A stretch of 64,000 bases of DNA, from assembly GCF_018255755.1 (NCBI RefSeq), contig NZ_CP073766.1:2294001-2358000 (forward strand), read 5' to 3'. Shown in pieces: positions 51,889-58,770 of this stretch. The translations under genes were made by a program, and so were the position numbers. Source of the stretch: Chitinophaga sp. HK235 (GTDB lineage Bacteria; Bacteroidota; Bacteroidia; Chitinophagales; Chitinophagaceae). The notes beneath the pieces were generated by a model. The model did not search any database, was not told where the DNA came from, and was given only the letters and a program-made list of their open reading frames with translations. The number at the start of each line of letters is the position of its first letter. Position 1 is the first letter of the stretch.

Positions 51889-53208
51889 ATGAAGCATTCA
51901 CGAAGAGATTTTCTCCGTTCGGCCACTACATTGGCTGCCGGCGCCGGGCTGGTGTCCGCGCTTCCTTCAGGCTTACAGGCCCTCCCACTAAAAACGATCG
52001 CTGCCAGCGACCGGGTTAATATTGCAGCCATCGGTATCAATGGCATGGGCTGGTCAGACCTTACCGCCATGCTGAAACACCCAGCTGCCCAATGCGTGGC
52101 CCTCTGCGACGTAGACCGCAATGTACTCGACAAGCGGGTGGCTGAACTGTCCAAACAGGGCATCAAAGTAAAAGCATACAGCGACTACCGCAAATTGCTG
52201 GAAGATAAAAGCATCGACGCTGTTATCATCGGTACACCCGACCACTGGCATTGCCTTCAGATGACGGATGCCTGTGCCGCCGGAAAAGATGTGTATGTAG
52301 AAAAACCGGTAGGCAATTCCATCGCCGAATGCCGTACCATGACGGCTGCACAACAACGTTACCACCGTGCCGTACAGGTTGGCCAGTGGCAACGCAGCCA
52401 GCAACATTTTAAAGATGCAGTCAGTTTTGTGCACTCCGGCAAACTCGGACAGATAAGGCTTGTAAAAGCCTGGGCCTATATGGGCTGGATGAAGTCCATT
52501 CCCATAAAGCCCGACAGTACGCCCCCTTCCGGTGTCGACTACAAGGCATGGCTGGGCCCTGCCCGTGAAAGGCCCTTCAATGAAAACCGCTTCCACTTTA
52601 ACTTCCGCTGGTATTGGGATTATGCCGGTGGTCTGATGACCGACTGGGGTGTACACCTGCTCGATTATGCCCTGCTGGGTATGAAAGCAGAAATGCCACG
52701 GTCCATTATGGCCGCAGGTGGTAAGTTTGCCTATCCCGATGATGCTGCCGAAACACCCGACACCCTCACCACCGTATATGAATTCGATGGCTTCAATATC
52801 CAGTGGGAACAGGCCCAGGGCATTGATGGTGGCCCTTATGGCCGTGATCACGGTATTGCGTTTATCGGCAACAATGGTACCCTGGTACTGGACAGGGGGG
52901 GCTGGGAAGTGATACCGGAAAAAAACAAAATGGAAGCCGTACCCCGGCAGAAAGCCGTGGACAATGGGCTGACACTGCATACCCACAATTTCATCGAAGT
53001 GGTGAAATCACGCCGGCTGGAGGATCTGCACGCACCGATACAGGCAGGGGCTTTGATAGCCACAACTGCTCAAATGGGGGACATCGCCTTCAGAACAGGG
53101 AAAAAAATATACTGGGACAAACATGCAGGACAATTCACCGACAGCGACGCCAATCAATTGCTGGCCGCCGGTTATCATAATGGGTACAAACTACCGGTCA
53201 TAAGCTAG
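51889..53208 (+). CDS. Gfo/Idh/MocA family oxidoreductase, Tat-exported
   Basis: 439 residues. SRRDFLRSATTLAAGAGLVSA (4-24) is a twin-arginine signal. Rossmann domain about 40-165 with NIAAIGINGMGWSDL (GxGxxG), CDVDRNV, DAVIIGTPDHWHCLQMTDACAAGKDVYVEKPVG (EKP motif); C-terminal Gfo domain with RWYWDYAGGLMTDWGVHLLDYALLGM (catalytic His in GVHLLD). Members oxidise or epimerise sugars and cyclitols, with bound NAD when exported. The secreted TIM-barrel epimerase at 48125 is a typical companion but is not in the same operon. Confidence 0.93.
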   Translation: MKHSRRDFLRSATTLAAGAGLVSALPSGLQALPLKTIAASDRVNIAAIGINGMGWSDLTAMLKHPAAQCVALCDVDRNVLDKRVAELSKQGIKVKAYSDYRKLLEDKSIDAVIIGTPDHWHCLQMTDACAAGKDVYVEKPVGNSIAECRTMTAAQQRYHRAVQVGQWQRSQQHFKDAVSFVHSGKLGQIRLVKAWAYMGWMKSIPIKPDSTPPSGVDYKAWLGPARERPFNENRFHFNFRWYWDYAGGLMTDWGVHLLDYALLGMKAEMPRSIMAAGGKFAYPDDAAETPDTLTTVYEFDGFNIQWEQAQGIDGGPYGRDHGIAFIGNNGTLVLDRGGWEVIPEKNKMEAVPRQKAVDNGLTLHTHNFIEVVKSRRLEDLHAPIQAGALIATTAQMGDIAFRTGKKIYWDKHAGQFTDSDANQLLAAGYHNGYKLPVIS

Positions 53209-53215
53209 TTGTCCT

Positions 53216-53279
53216 GCAAAGATGCAAAGCAGCAGATGCAACATGAAACTTTTGCGTCCCTGCTGCTTTGCATCTTTGC
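53216..53279. terminator. Bidirectional hairpin between oxidoreductase and GNAT genes
   Basis: GCAAAGATGCAAAGCAGCA and TGCTGCTTTGCATCTTTGC, 19-20-bp exact arms, enclose about 25 nt. Convergent genes end on both sides. Confidence 0.7.
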
Positions 53280-53289
53280 GTAAACCCTT

Positions 53290-53772
53290 TCAGGATATGT
53301 CTTCCAGATTCAGAGACAGATATACGGCGCTGCTGATAGGATTATCATAATAGGCAGCAATCGGCTGGAATCCCAGCGACGTATACAGTTCGATGGCCGG
53401 GCGCATATGCGCGAGGGTGTCGAGCAGAATACGTTTATAGCCCAGTCCCTTGCTTTCTTCGATGGCTCTGGCAGCCAAGGCCTTTCCAACCCCGTGGCCT
53501 TTGAAGGCATCTTTTACGAAGAGGCGCTTCATTTCTGCGGTCGTATTGTCAAAAGGACGGACAGCAACGCATCCGGCCACCTGACCATCTACCTTTGCCA
53601 GCAGCAGCGCCCCACCCGGGGCAGCATAAGGGCCTGGCAAACTTACCATCTCTTCTTCAAACTGTTGAAAGCTGAGGTCTACACTTAACCAGTTGGCATA
53701 TTCTCTGAAAAGCAGCTTTACCTGTTCCAGGTTTCCGGTATCTGTTGCGGTTACTTTAATGATCTCTGTCAT
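53290..53772 (-). CDS. GNAT family N-acetyltransferase
   Basis: 160 residues from the ATG at 53772 (a GTG two codons upstream is less likely). Acetyl-CoA site AFKGHGVGKALAARAIEESK (R/QxxGxG/A pattern, about 92-110), preceded by CVAVRPFDNTTAEMKRLFVKD and followed by KRILLDTLAHMRPAIELYTSLGFQP. The family moves an acetyl group from acetyl-CoA to an amine; the target here is unknown. Confidence 0.88.
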   Translation of the reverse strand: MTEIIKVTATDTGNLEQVKLLFREYANWLSVDLSFQQFEEEMVSLPGPYAAPGGALLLAKVDGQVAGCVAVRPFDNTTAEMKRLFVKDAFKGHGVGKALAARAIEESKGLGYKRILLDTLAHMRPAIELYTSLGFQPIAAYYDNPISSAVYLSLNLEDIS

Positions 53773-54037
53773 CGCCACACACTTTTAGGTTGTCAATAAA
53801 AACAAAAGTCCTCCGGAATAGGGTGTTCACATCTCTCTGACTGGTTTCCGGGAACACCCCCAAACTTTTGCGGGATAAGCAATTTACAACAATTACTTTA
53901 CAACATCATGATACATCAGAGATTAATTTTAGGTAAAGAAAAACGGGATTTTATCCTGCTGGATGGTAAAACAATGCGGGTAAACGGAGCAATGCAGGAT
54001 ATATTTTCAGATATGATTTATAGTAAGGGCATAAAAA

Positions 54038-54058
54038 AAGCCGCTTCAAGAGCGGCTT
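54038..54058 (-). terminator. Terminator of tRNA-Cys
   Basis: AAGCCGCT-TCAAG-AGCGGCTT on the plus strand; the minus-strand transcript continues into U7. It begins 17 nt past the tRNA. Confidence 0.85.
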
Positions 54059-54075
54059 CTTACTTTCCCATCTGG

Positions 54076-54146
54076 AGGTTCCGAGCGGATTCGAACCGCT
54101 GTACGAGGTTTTGCAGACCTCTGCCTAGCCACTCGGCCACGGAACC
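54076..54146 (-). tRNA. tRNA-Cys (anticodon GCA)
   Basis: 71-nt cloverleaf: acceptor GGTTCCG/CGGAACC, D-arm GCC/GGC, anticodon stem GAGGT/ACCTC with loop CTGCAAA, T-arm AGCGG/CCGCT with TTCGAAT, and discriminator T, as expected for tRNA-Cys. CCA is not encoded. Confidence 0.97.
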
Positions 54147-54212
54147 ATATATCTGACGAAACACTTACTTTTGCTTGCCTTTTAGCGGGCGTCCCGTCGT
54201 TTTGTGGGATTG

Positions 54213-54243
54213 CAAAAGTAGTAAATTTCTGATAATCACCAAA
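54213..54243 (-). promoter_or_regulatory. Promoter of tRNA-Cys
   Basis: TTTG (54240-54243), 19 nt, TACTTTTG (54213-54220): exact Bacteroidota consensus, the clearest example in the window. Confidence 0.85.
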
Positions 54244-54353
54244 TATTATTTAAAAAATATCTGAAAAAATATTTTGATAATAATACAGAACGTAGGAATA
54301 TTGAGGCGCCAACAAGGATTGTTGAATCGTGAAAAACACAAAAAATTAATACA

Positions 54354-55232
54354 ATGGACAAACGTATTGCCGAATCTGAACTCATTATCAACAGCCGTGG
54401 AGCAGTATATCACCTGGATGTAAGACCTGATGAACTGGCTCATACCATCATCACTGTAGGAGATCCCGATCGAGTGCCAGCGGTGACCAAACATTTTGAC
54501 AAAGTAGAACACAAATTCCAGCACCGTGAATTTGTAACCCACACCGGTTATATCGGGAATAAAAGGCTGTCAGTAGTTTCTACCGGCATCGGTACAGACA
54601 ACATCGACATCGTACTCAATGAACTCGATGCCCTCGTTAACATCGATTTTAATACCCGGCTCGTAAAACAGGAACTCACTTCTCTGCAGATCATCCGCCT
54701 GGGTACTTCCGGCGCCCTCCAGGAGAGCATCCCCGTAGACAGTTTCGTAGTGTCTTCCCATGGCCTGGGCCTCGACAACCTCATGGCTTATTATACCTAC
54801 GAAAATACTTCCGCTGAAAAACAACTGCTGGAAGCCTTCCGCGGCCAGGTAACCCTGCAGCCAGGTGGCGCCAATCCCTGCCTGCTTGCCGCCGGTGAAA
54901 GCCTGCAAAAACACTTCACCGACGGATTTCATACAGGCATCACCGTTACCTGCCCGGGTTTTTATGCCCCGCAAGGCCGCGTGTTAAGAGGCCCGCTGTC
55001 TAATCCTAACCTGATAGATAACCTCACCAGCTTCTCCCACGAAGGACACCGCATCACCAACTTCGAAATGGAAACTTCCGCCATCTACGGCATGGGACGC
55101 GTTCTCGGACATCAATGCCTGTCTATCAGCGCTATCGTGGCCAACCGTATCCGCAAGGAATTCTCCAAAGATGGCGGCGCCGCTGTAGAAGCCCTCATCA
55201 AAAAAGGACTCGACATCATCGCTAAATTATAA
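54354..55232 (+). CDS. Nucleoside (uridine-type) phosphorylase
   Basis: 292 residues of the PNP/UDP superfamily, which splits nucleosides with phosphate for salvage. Seen: TVGDPDRVPAVTKHF (GDPxR phosphate site, about 37-50), VVSTGIGTDNIDIVLNEL, RLGTSGALQ and the ribose/base site NFEMETSAIYGMGRVLGH (about 238-255, with Glu-Met-Glu). A uridine phosphorylase is the best guess, but purine use cannot be excluded. No gene partner; a pair of palindromes follows. Confidence 0.9.
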   Translation: MDKRIAESELIINSRGAVYHLDVRPDELAHTIITVGDPDRVPAVTKHFDKVEHKFQHREFVTHTGYIGNKRLSVVSTGIGTDNIDIVLNELDALVNIDFNTRLVKQELTSLQIIRLGTSGALQESIPVDSFVVSSHGLGLDNLMAYYTYENTSAEKQLLEAFRGQVTLQPGGANPCLLAAGESLQKHFTDGFHTGITVTCPGFYAPQGRVLRGPLSNPNLIDNLTSFSHEGHRITNFEMETSAIYGMGRVLGHQCLSISAIVANRIRKEFSKDGGAAVEALIKKGLDIIAKL

Positions 55233-55234
55233 TC

Positions 55235-55254
55235 CCCAGGACTAAAGTCCTGGG
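55235..55254. repeat. Dispersed palindrome, copy 2
   Basis: CCCAGGACT-AA-AGTCCTGGG, followed by GCTATAT; same core as the terminator at 48033. It lies 3 nt after the phosphorylase stop. Confidence 0.7.
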
Positions 55255-55340
55255 CTATATTGGATGAGCTATATTTGGGGCAATCCCAAAACTAAAAATT
55301 CGCATTAGATCATCGTTTAGATCATCTCCATCTAATATAG

Positions 55341-55360
55341 CCCAGGGCTTAAGCCCTGGG
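55341..55360. repeat. Dispersed palindrome, copy 3
   Basis: CCCAGGGCTTAAGCCCTGGG, an exact 20-bp palindrome preceded by ATATAG. With copy 2 it faces inward (..GCTATAT....ATATAGC..), about 85 bp apart. Confidence 0.7.
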
Positions 55361-55379
55361 AAACCAAAAGCATTCTTTC

Positions 55380-55387
55380 TATCTTTG
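55380..55387 (+). promoter_or_regulatory. -7 box immediately before dapF
   Basis: TATCTTTG matches TAnnTTTG, but ends only 4 nt before the ATG at 55392, so the mRNA would be leaderless or almost so. No good -33 TTG. Confidence 0.45.
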
Positions 55388-55391
55388 TATT

Positions 55392-56177
55392 ATGCAACAA
55401 ATTCATTTCTATAAATACCAGGGCACCGGGAATGATTTTATCATCATGGACAACCGGGAGGGACAGTACGACTGGCTCACCAACGAACAGGTAAATGAAC
55501 TGTGTGACCGCCGTTTCGGTATTGGTGCCGATGGTCTGATGCTCCTGAACAAAAGCGAAGACTATGACTTCGCCATGAAATATTACAACTCCGATGGAAG
55601 GGAAAGTTCCATGTGCGGCAACGGTGGCAGATGCCTCACTGCTTTCGCCCATAAAATGGGGGTTGGCGATGGCAACCTCTACTTTATCGCGGTAGACGGA
55701 GAACATGAAGCCACTATGGACGGTGATAACTGGGTAAACCTGAAAATGCAGGATGTAGACTTCGTAGAACATGGTCCGCTGTATTATTACCTCAACACCG
55801 GCTCTCCCCACTTCGTAAAATATGTAGACGATGTACAGGCGGTAGATGTGTTCAACGAAGGCCGCCAGATCCGCTACAACGAACGTTTTGCTGCCGAAGG
55901 TACCAACGTGAACTTTGTACAGCCTTTTGAAGAAGGCATCTTCGTACGTACCTATGAAAGAGGTGTAGAAGACGAAACCTATTCCTGCGGCACCGGCGTT
56001 ACCGCCGCCGCCATCACCTTTGCCGGCAAGGAAGAAAAGGAATATGTAGTCCCTGTACAAACACTCGGCGGACAACTTGAAGTACGCTATACCCGCACTG
56101 GTGAACGCTCCTTTACCAACATCTGGCTCTGTGGCCCCGCCACCCTGGTGTTTGAAGGACAGATTACCATTGGCTGA
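55392..56177 (+). CDS. dapF: Diaminopimelate epimerase
   Basis: 261 residues. DapF turns LL-diaminopimelate into the meso form for lysine and peptidoglycan. Both catalytic cysteines are present: Cys75 in SSMCGNGGRC and Cys199 in YSCGTGVTAA. Further family blocks: FYKYQGTGNDFIIMDN at the start, RRFGIGADGLMLL, and NTGSPHFV. Length is slightly below the usual 270-280. corA follows after 15 nt and a nudix gene after that, probably one transcript. Confidence 0.95.
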   Translation: MQQIHFYKYQGTGNDFIIMDNREGQYDWLTNEQVNELCDRRFGIGADGLMLLNKSEDYDFAMKYYNSDGRESSMCGNGGRCLTAFAHKMGVGDGNLYFIAVDGEHEATMDGDNWVNLKMQDVDFVEHGPLYYYLNTGSPHFVKYVDDVQAVDVFNEGRQIRYNERFAAEGTNVNFVQPFEEGIFVRTYERGVEDETYSCGTGVTAAAITFAGKEEKEYVVPVQTLGGQLEVRYTRTGERSFTNIWLCGPATLVFEGQITIG

Positions 56178-56192
56178 TAACTTATCCCGCAA

Positions 56193-57131
56193 ATGATCCA
56201 ATACTTCAAAAATATAGATGCCAAAACGGTAGCTATCCAGGCACCCGAAAACGGTGCCTGGGTAAATATCACCCCACCACTGAAACAGGCTGAATTTGAA
56301 CAGCTGTCTGAAGAGCTGGATATACCGCTGGACTTCCTTACCGACTCCCTGGATATTGACGAAAAATCACGCTACGAGCTGGAAGACAATGTAAAGCTCA
56401 TCGTTATCAAAACACCCACGGAAAACAATTCCATCAACGAAAGCGATGCCTTCTACATTACCATCCCTATCGTGATCGTCCTTACCCACAATCAGATTAT
56501 TACCGTCAACTCCTTCGATAACGCTGCCATCAAAAGGTTCCTCGATACCTTTCACAACAGGTCCCCGGAAAAAAAGAACATGATGGTGCTCAAAATCTTC
56601 GAAAAGGTAGTAGTCAATTTCCTCAATCACCTCAAGGAAATCAATCAGCGCAGGAACATGCTGGAAGCCAAACTCTACGATTCGAACCGAAACGAAGAAC
56701 TGCTGGCCATCATGCGGATACAAAAAAGCCTCGTGTATTTTGTGACCGCCCTCCGCAGCAACGAGCTGCTGCTCATGAAGCTCGAAAGGACCAATTTCCT
56801 GGGCCTCAACGAAGATGAAAAGGAATTCCTCCACGACCTGATCGTAGATACCTCCCAGGCCCTCGAAATGGCCAATATCTACACTAATATCCTCAGCAGC
56901 ACCATGGACGCCTTTGCCAGCATCATCTCCAACAACCTGAATGTGGTCATGAAAAGGCTTACCTCCATCACCATCATACTCACCTTCCCTATGCTGGTAG
57001 CCAGTATCTATGGTATGAACGTAGACCTGCCCTTCCAGCACAGTATACATGCTTTTTACATCCCCATTATCCTCTCCATCGTGATATCGGTGATCATCAG
57101 CATGTACTTCATGAAAAAGAAATGGTTCTGA
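56193..57131 (+). CDS. corA: CorA family magnesium/cobalt transport protein
   Basis: 312 residues: soluble cytoplasmic N-terminal domain to about 245, then two membrane helices. The selectivity motif YGMN occurs at the end of the first helix (FPMLVASIYGMNVDLPF, about 270) and the C-terminus is the basic MYFMKKKWF. CorA forms pentameric channels for Mg2+ and related ions. It lies between dapF and the nudix gene with 15- and 38-nt gaps. Confidence 0.92.
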   Translation: MIQYFKNIDAKTVAIQAPENGAWVNITPPLKQAEFEQLSEELDIPLDFLTDSLDIDEKSRYELEDNVKLIVIKTPTENNSINESDAFYITIPIVIVLTHNQIITVNSFDNAAIKRFLDTFHNRSPEKKNMMVLKIFEKVVVNFLNHLKEINQRRNMLEAKLYDSNRNEELLAIMRIQKSLVYFVTALRSNELLLMKLERTNFLGLNEDEKEFLHDLIVDTSQALEMANIYTNILSSTMDAFASIISNNLNVVMKRLTSITIILTFPMLVASIYGMNVDLPFQHSIHAFYIPIILSIVISVIISMYFMKKKWF

Positions 57132-57169
57132 TCTAAAACATACTCTGGAAAACAGGGAACAATAACAAT

Positions 57170-57622
57170 ATGAAAACAGGATTTAACGTACGGGTTTATG
57201 GTATCATGATCAATGATCAGAAACAGGTACTCGTAACTGATGAATATATCCGTGGCGGATATTACACCAAATTTCCCGGTGGCGGGCTCGAATTCGGGGA
57301 AGGTACCCTCGAATGTATGATGCGGGAATGGCGCGAAGAACTGGGACAGGATATTAAAGTGGTAGAACATATCTATACCACTGATTTCTTCCAGATATCA
57401 GCCTTTGATAACGAAACCCAGATTATTTCGATCTATTATCTCGTCACGCCCCTGTCTCCTTTTACAGCCAAAACACTGGATAAGCCTTTCGATTTTACCG
57501 TACCCGAAGGCGTATCAGAGATTGAATATGCAAGATGGATCAACTGGGAGGATTTTTCGGCCGCAGCCGTCACCCTCCCAATCGATAAAGTAGTGGCAGA
57601 CCTGGTGAAGGCACGATATTAA
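57170..57622 (+). CDS. NUDIX hydrolase
   Basis: 150 residues. The Nudix box is complete: Gly38, Glu44, then REWREELGQ at 52-60 (GX5EX7REUXEEXGU). These enzymes hydrolyse nucleoside-diphosphate derivatives with Mg2+. Substrate not predictable. Its TAA stop overlaps the stop of the convergent transporter gene within the bases TTAA (57619-57622). Confidence 0.92.
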   Translation: MKTGFNVRVYGIMINDQKQVLVTDEYIRGGYYTKFPGGGLEFGEGTLECMMREWREELGQDIKVVEHIYTTDFFQISAFDNETQIISIYYLVTPLSPFTAKTLDKPFDFTVPEGVSEIEYARWINWEDFSAAAVTLPIDKVVADLVKARY

Positions 57623-58425
57623 TCGTGCGGCACCACGTCCATCACCGGCATCTCTTTGCCCATGGCGGCTGCCTTCATCCGTGCAGCCGTATCATGCCCA
57701 AGGTAACGGACAATACGATGCTCCAGCAAATAAATCAGCGGGGTTAACGCTACCGCCACTACGAATTTATAGCTGTAATTCACCATGCAGATGGCCAGCA
57801 CCCGCTGCCAGCTCCAGTCCTTTCCTATCTTAAAGGCGATAAACAACACGATAAAGCTGTCTACCAGCTGCGATACTACCGTGGAACCGGTAGCTCTCAG
57901 CCATACATGTTTTTCACCGGTACGTTTTTTTATGTGGTGAAATACCGTCACGTCCACGATCTGGCTTACCAGAAAGGCCGTCAGGCTACCCAGGATGATC
58001 CACATCCCCTGCCCGAAAATGCCGACAAAAGCGCTCTGCATGTTGGGCACTCCTTCTTTTGAACTGCTACCCAGCCACCAGCTGTCGGCCGGCACATGGA
58101 TGGCCACAAAAAACATAATAAAAGCATAGGTGATCAGTGCCACCGCGATATAGGAGATGCGACGTACCGCCACTGGCCCGTAAAATTCGTTGACAATATC
58201 TGTCATTACAAATTCCAGCGGCCATAACAGCACCCCGGCAGTCAGCGTATACGCCAGACCGCTCTCTCCAAACAGGGTAAAGGAGTGTACCTCCAGCCCC
58301 AGCAACCGTTCCAGCGAAAAAAGTTTACCACCGATACACTCGGCTATGAGCGCATTGGCCACAAAAAAGCTGGCGAAGATCACAAAAAGCTTGGTAGGCT
58401 TATCACTTAAAAGTTTCTTGACCAT
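57619..58425 (-). CDS. Queuosine precursor transporter (VUT/YhhQ family)
   Basis: 268 residues with about six membrane helices. Family pattern: FVANALIAECIGGKLF, then VLLWPLEFVMTDIVNEFYGPVAVRRISYIA (the conserved D-[IV]-xNEF/Y block, about 85-110) and SQIVDVTVFHHIKKRTG and STVVSQLVDSFIVLFIAF. YhhQ-type proteins import queuosine precursors. Compared with about 220 residues in E. coli, it has a longer C-terminus. A small membrane-protein gene lies directly upstream. Confidence 0.87.
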   Translation of the reverse strand: MVKKLLSDKPTKLFVIFASFFVANALIAECIGGKLFSLERLLGLEVHSFTLFGESGLAYTLTAGVLLWPLEFVMTDIVNEFYGPVAVRRISYIAVALITYAFIMFFVAIHVPADSWWLGSSSKEGVPNMQSAFVGIFGQGMWIILGSLTAFLVSQIVDVTVFHHIKKRTGEKHVWLRATGSTVVSQLVDSFIVLFIAFKIGKDWSWQRVLAICMVNYSYKFVVAVALTPLIYLLEHRIVRYLGHDTAARMKAAAMGKEMPVMDVVPHD

Positions 58426-58426
58426 T

Positions 58427-58708
58427 TTAATAACTAACTATAAGTTGAAAAACTAAGATACCGACGTTACATAAAAACAGCCAGGGTGGCAGCTGTTTCC
58501 AGTTAATTTTTTTCAGTAATAGTAACACTCCTGTAATCAGGCAAACAACCAGATTCAGTGGAAATGCCACACCCACACCTAAAACCAGTACATGGCTCAC
58601 GATCATATCAAAAGAATGATCATACGCTGAAATCCTGAGTATCTGACCTAAAATAAAGCACAGGTTACAGATAAATGTAAATTTTAACACAAATCGAATC
58701 CAACGCAT
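58427..58708 (-). CDS. Small membrane protein of unknown function
   Basis: 93 residues with three hydrophobic segments (about 8-24, 36-65, 74-92) and a basic N-terminus. I recognise no family. Its stop codon is separated by one base from the transporter start, so the two are co-transcribed and probably coupled. It may be a partner or simply a neighbour. Confidence 0.65.
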   Translation of the reverse strand: MRWIRFVLKFTFICNLCFILGQILRISAYDHSFDMIVSHVLVLGVGVAFPLNLVVCLITGVLLLLKKINWKQLPPWLFLCNVGILVFQLIVSY

Positions 58709-58709
58709 A

Positions 58710-58741
58710 TTGAAATTTCGGATAAATTACAGTTATTTTTG
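58710..58741 (+). promoter_or_regulatory. Promoter of the YfhO gene
   Basis: TTG (58710-58712), 21 nt, TATTTTTG (58734-58741), 29 nt before the ATG. Confidence 0.6.
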
Positions 58742-58770
58742 TTCCTTTTAAACCAAACACAAGATATCCG

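Noticed and set aside
52054..52986. 310-codon open frame opposite the oxidoreductase gene
   Set aside because: Antisense shadow of a gene with complete Gfo/Idh/MocA motifs.
53908..54156. 82-codon plus-strand frame before the phosphorylase gene
   Set aside because: It runs through the tRNA-Cys terminator and the tRNA itself, so it is not a gene.
55332..56201. 289-codon open frame opposite dapF
   Set aside because: Antisense shadow; dapF has both catalytic cysteines and correct length.
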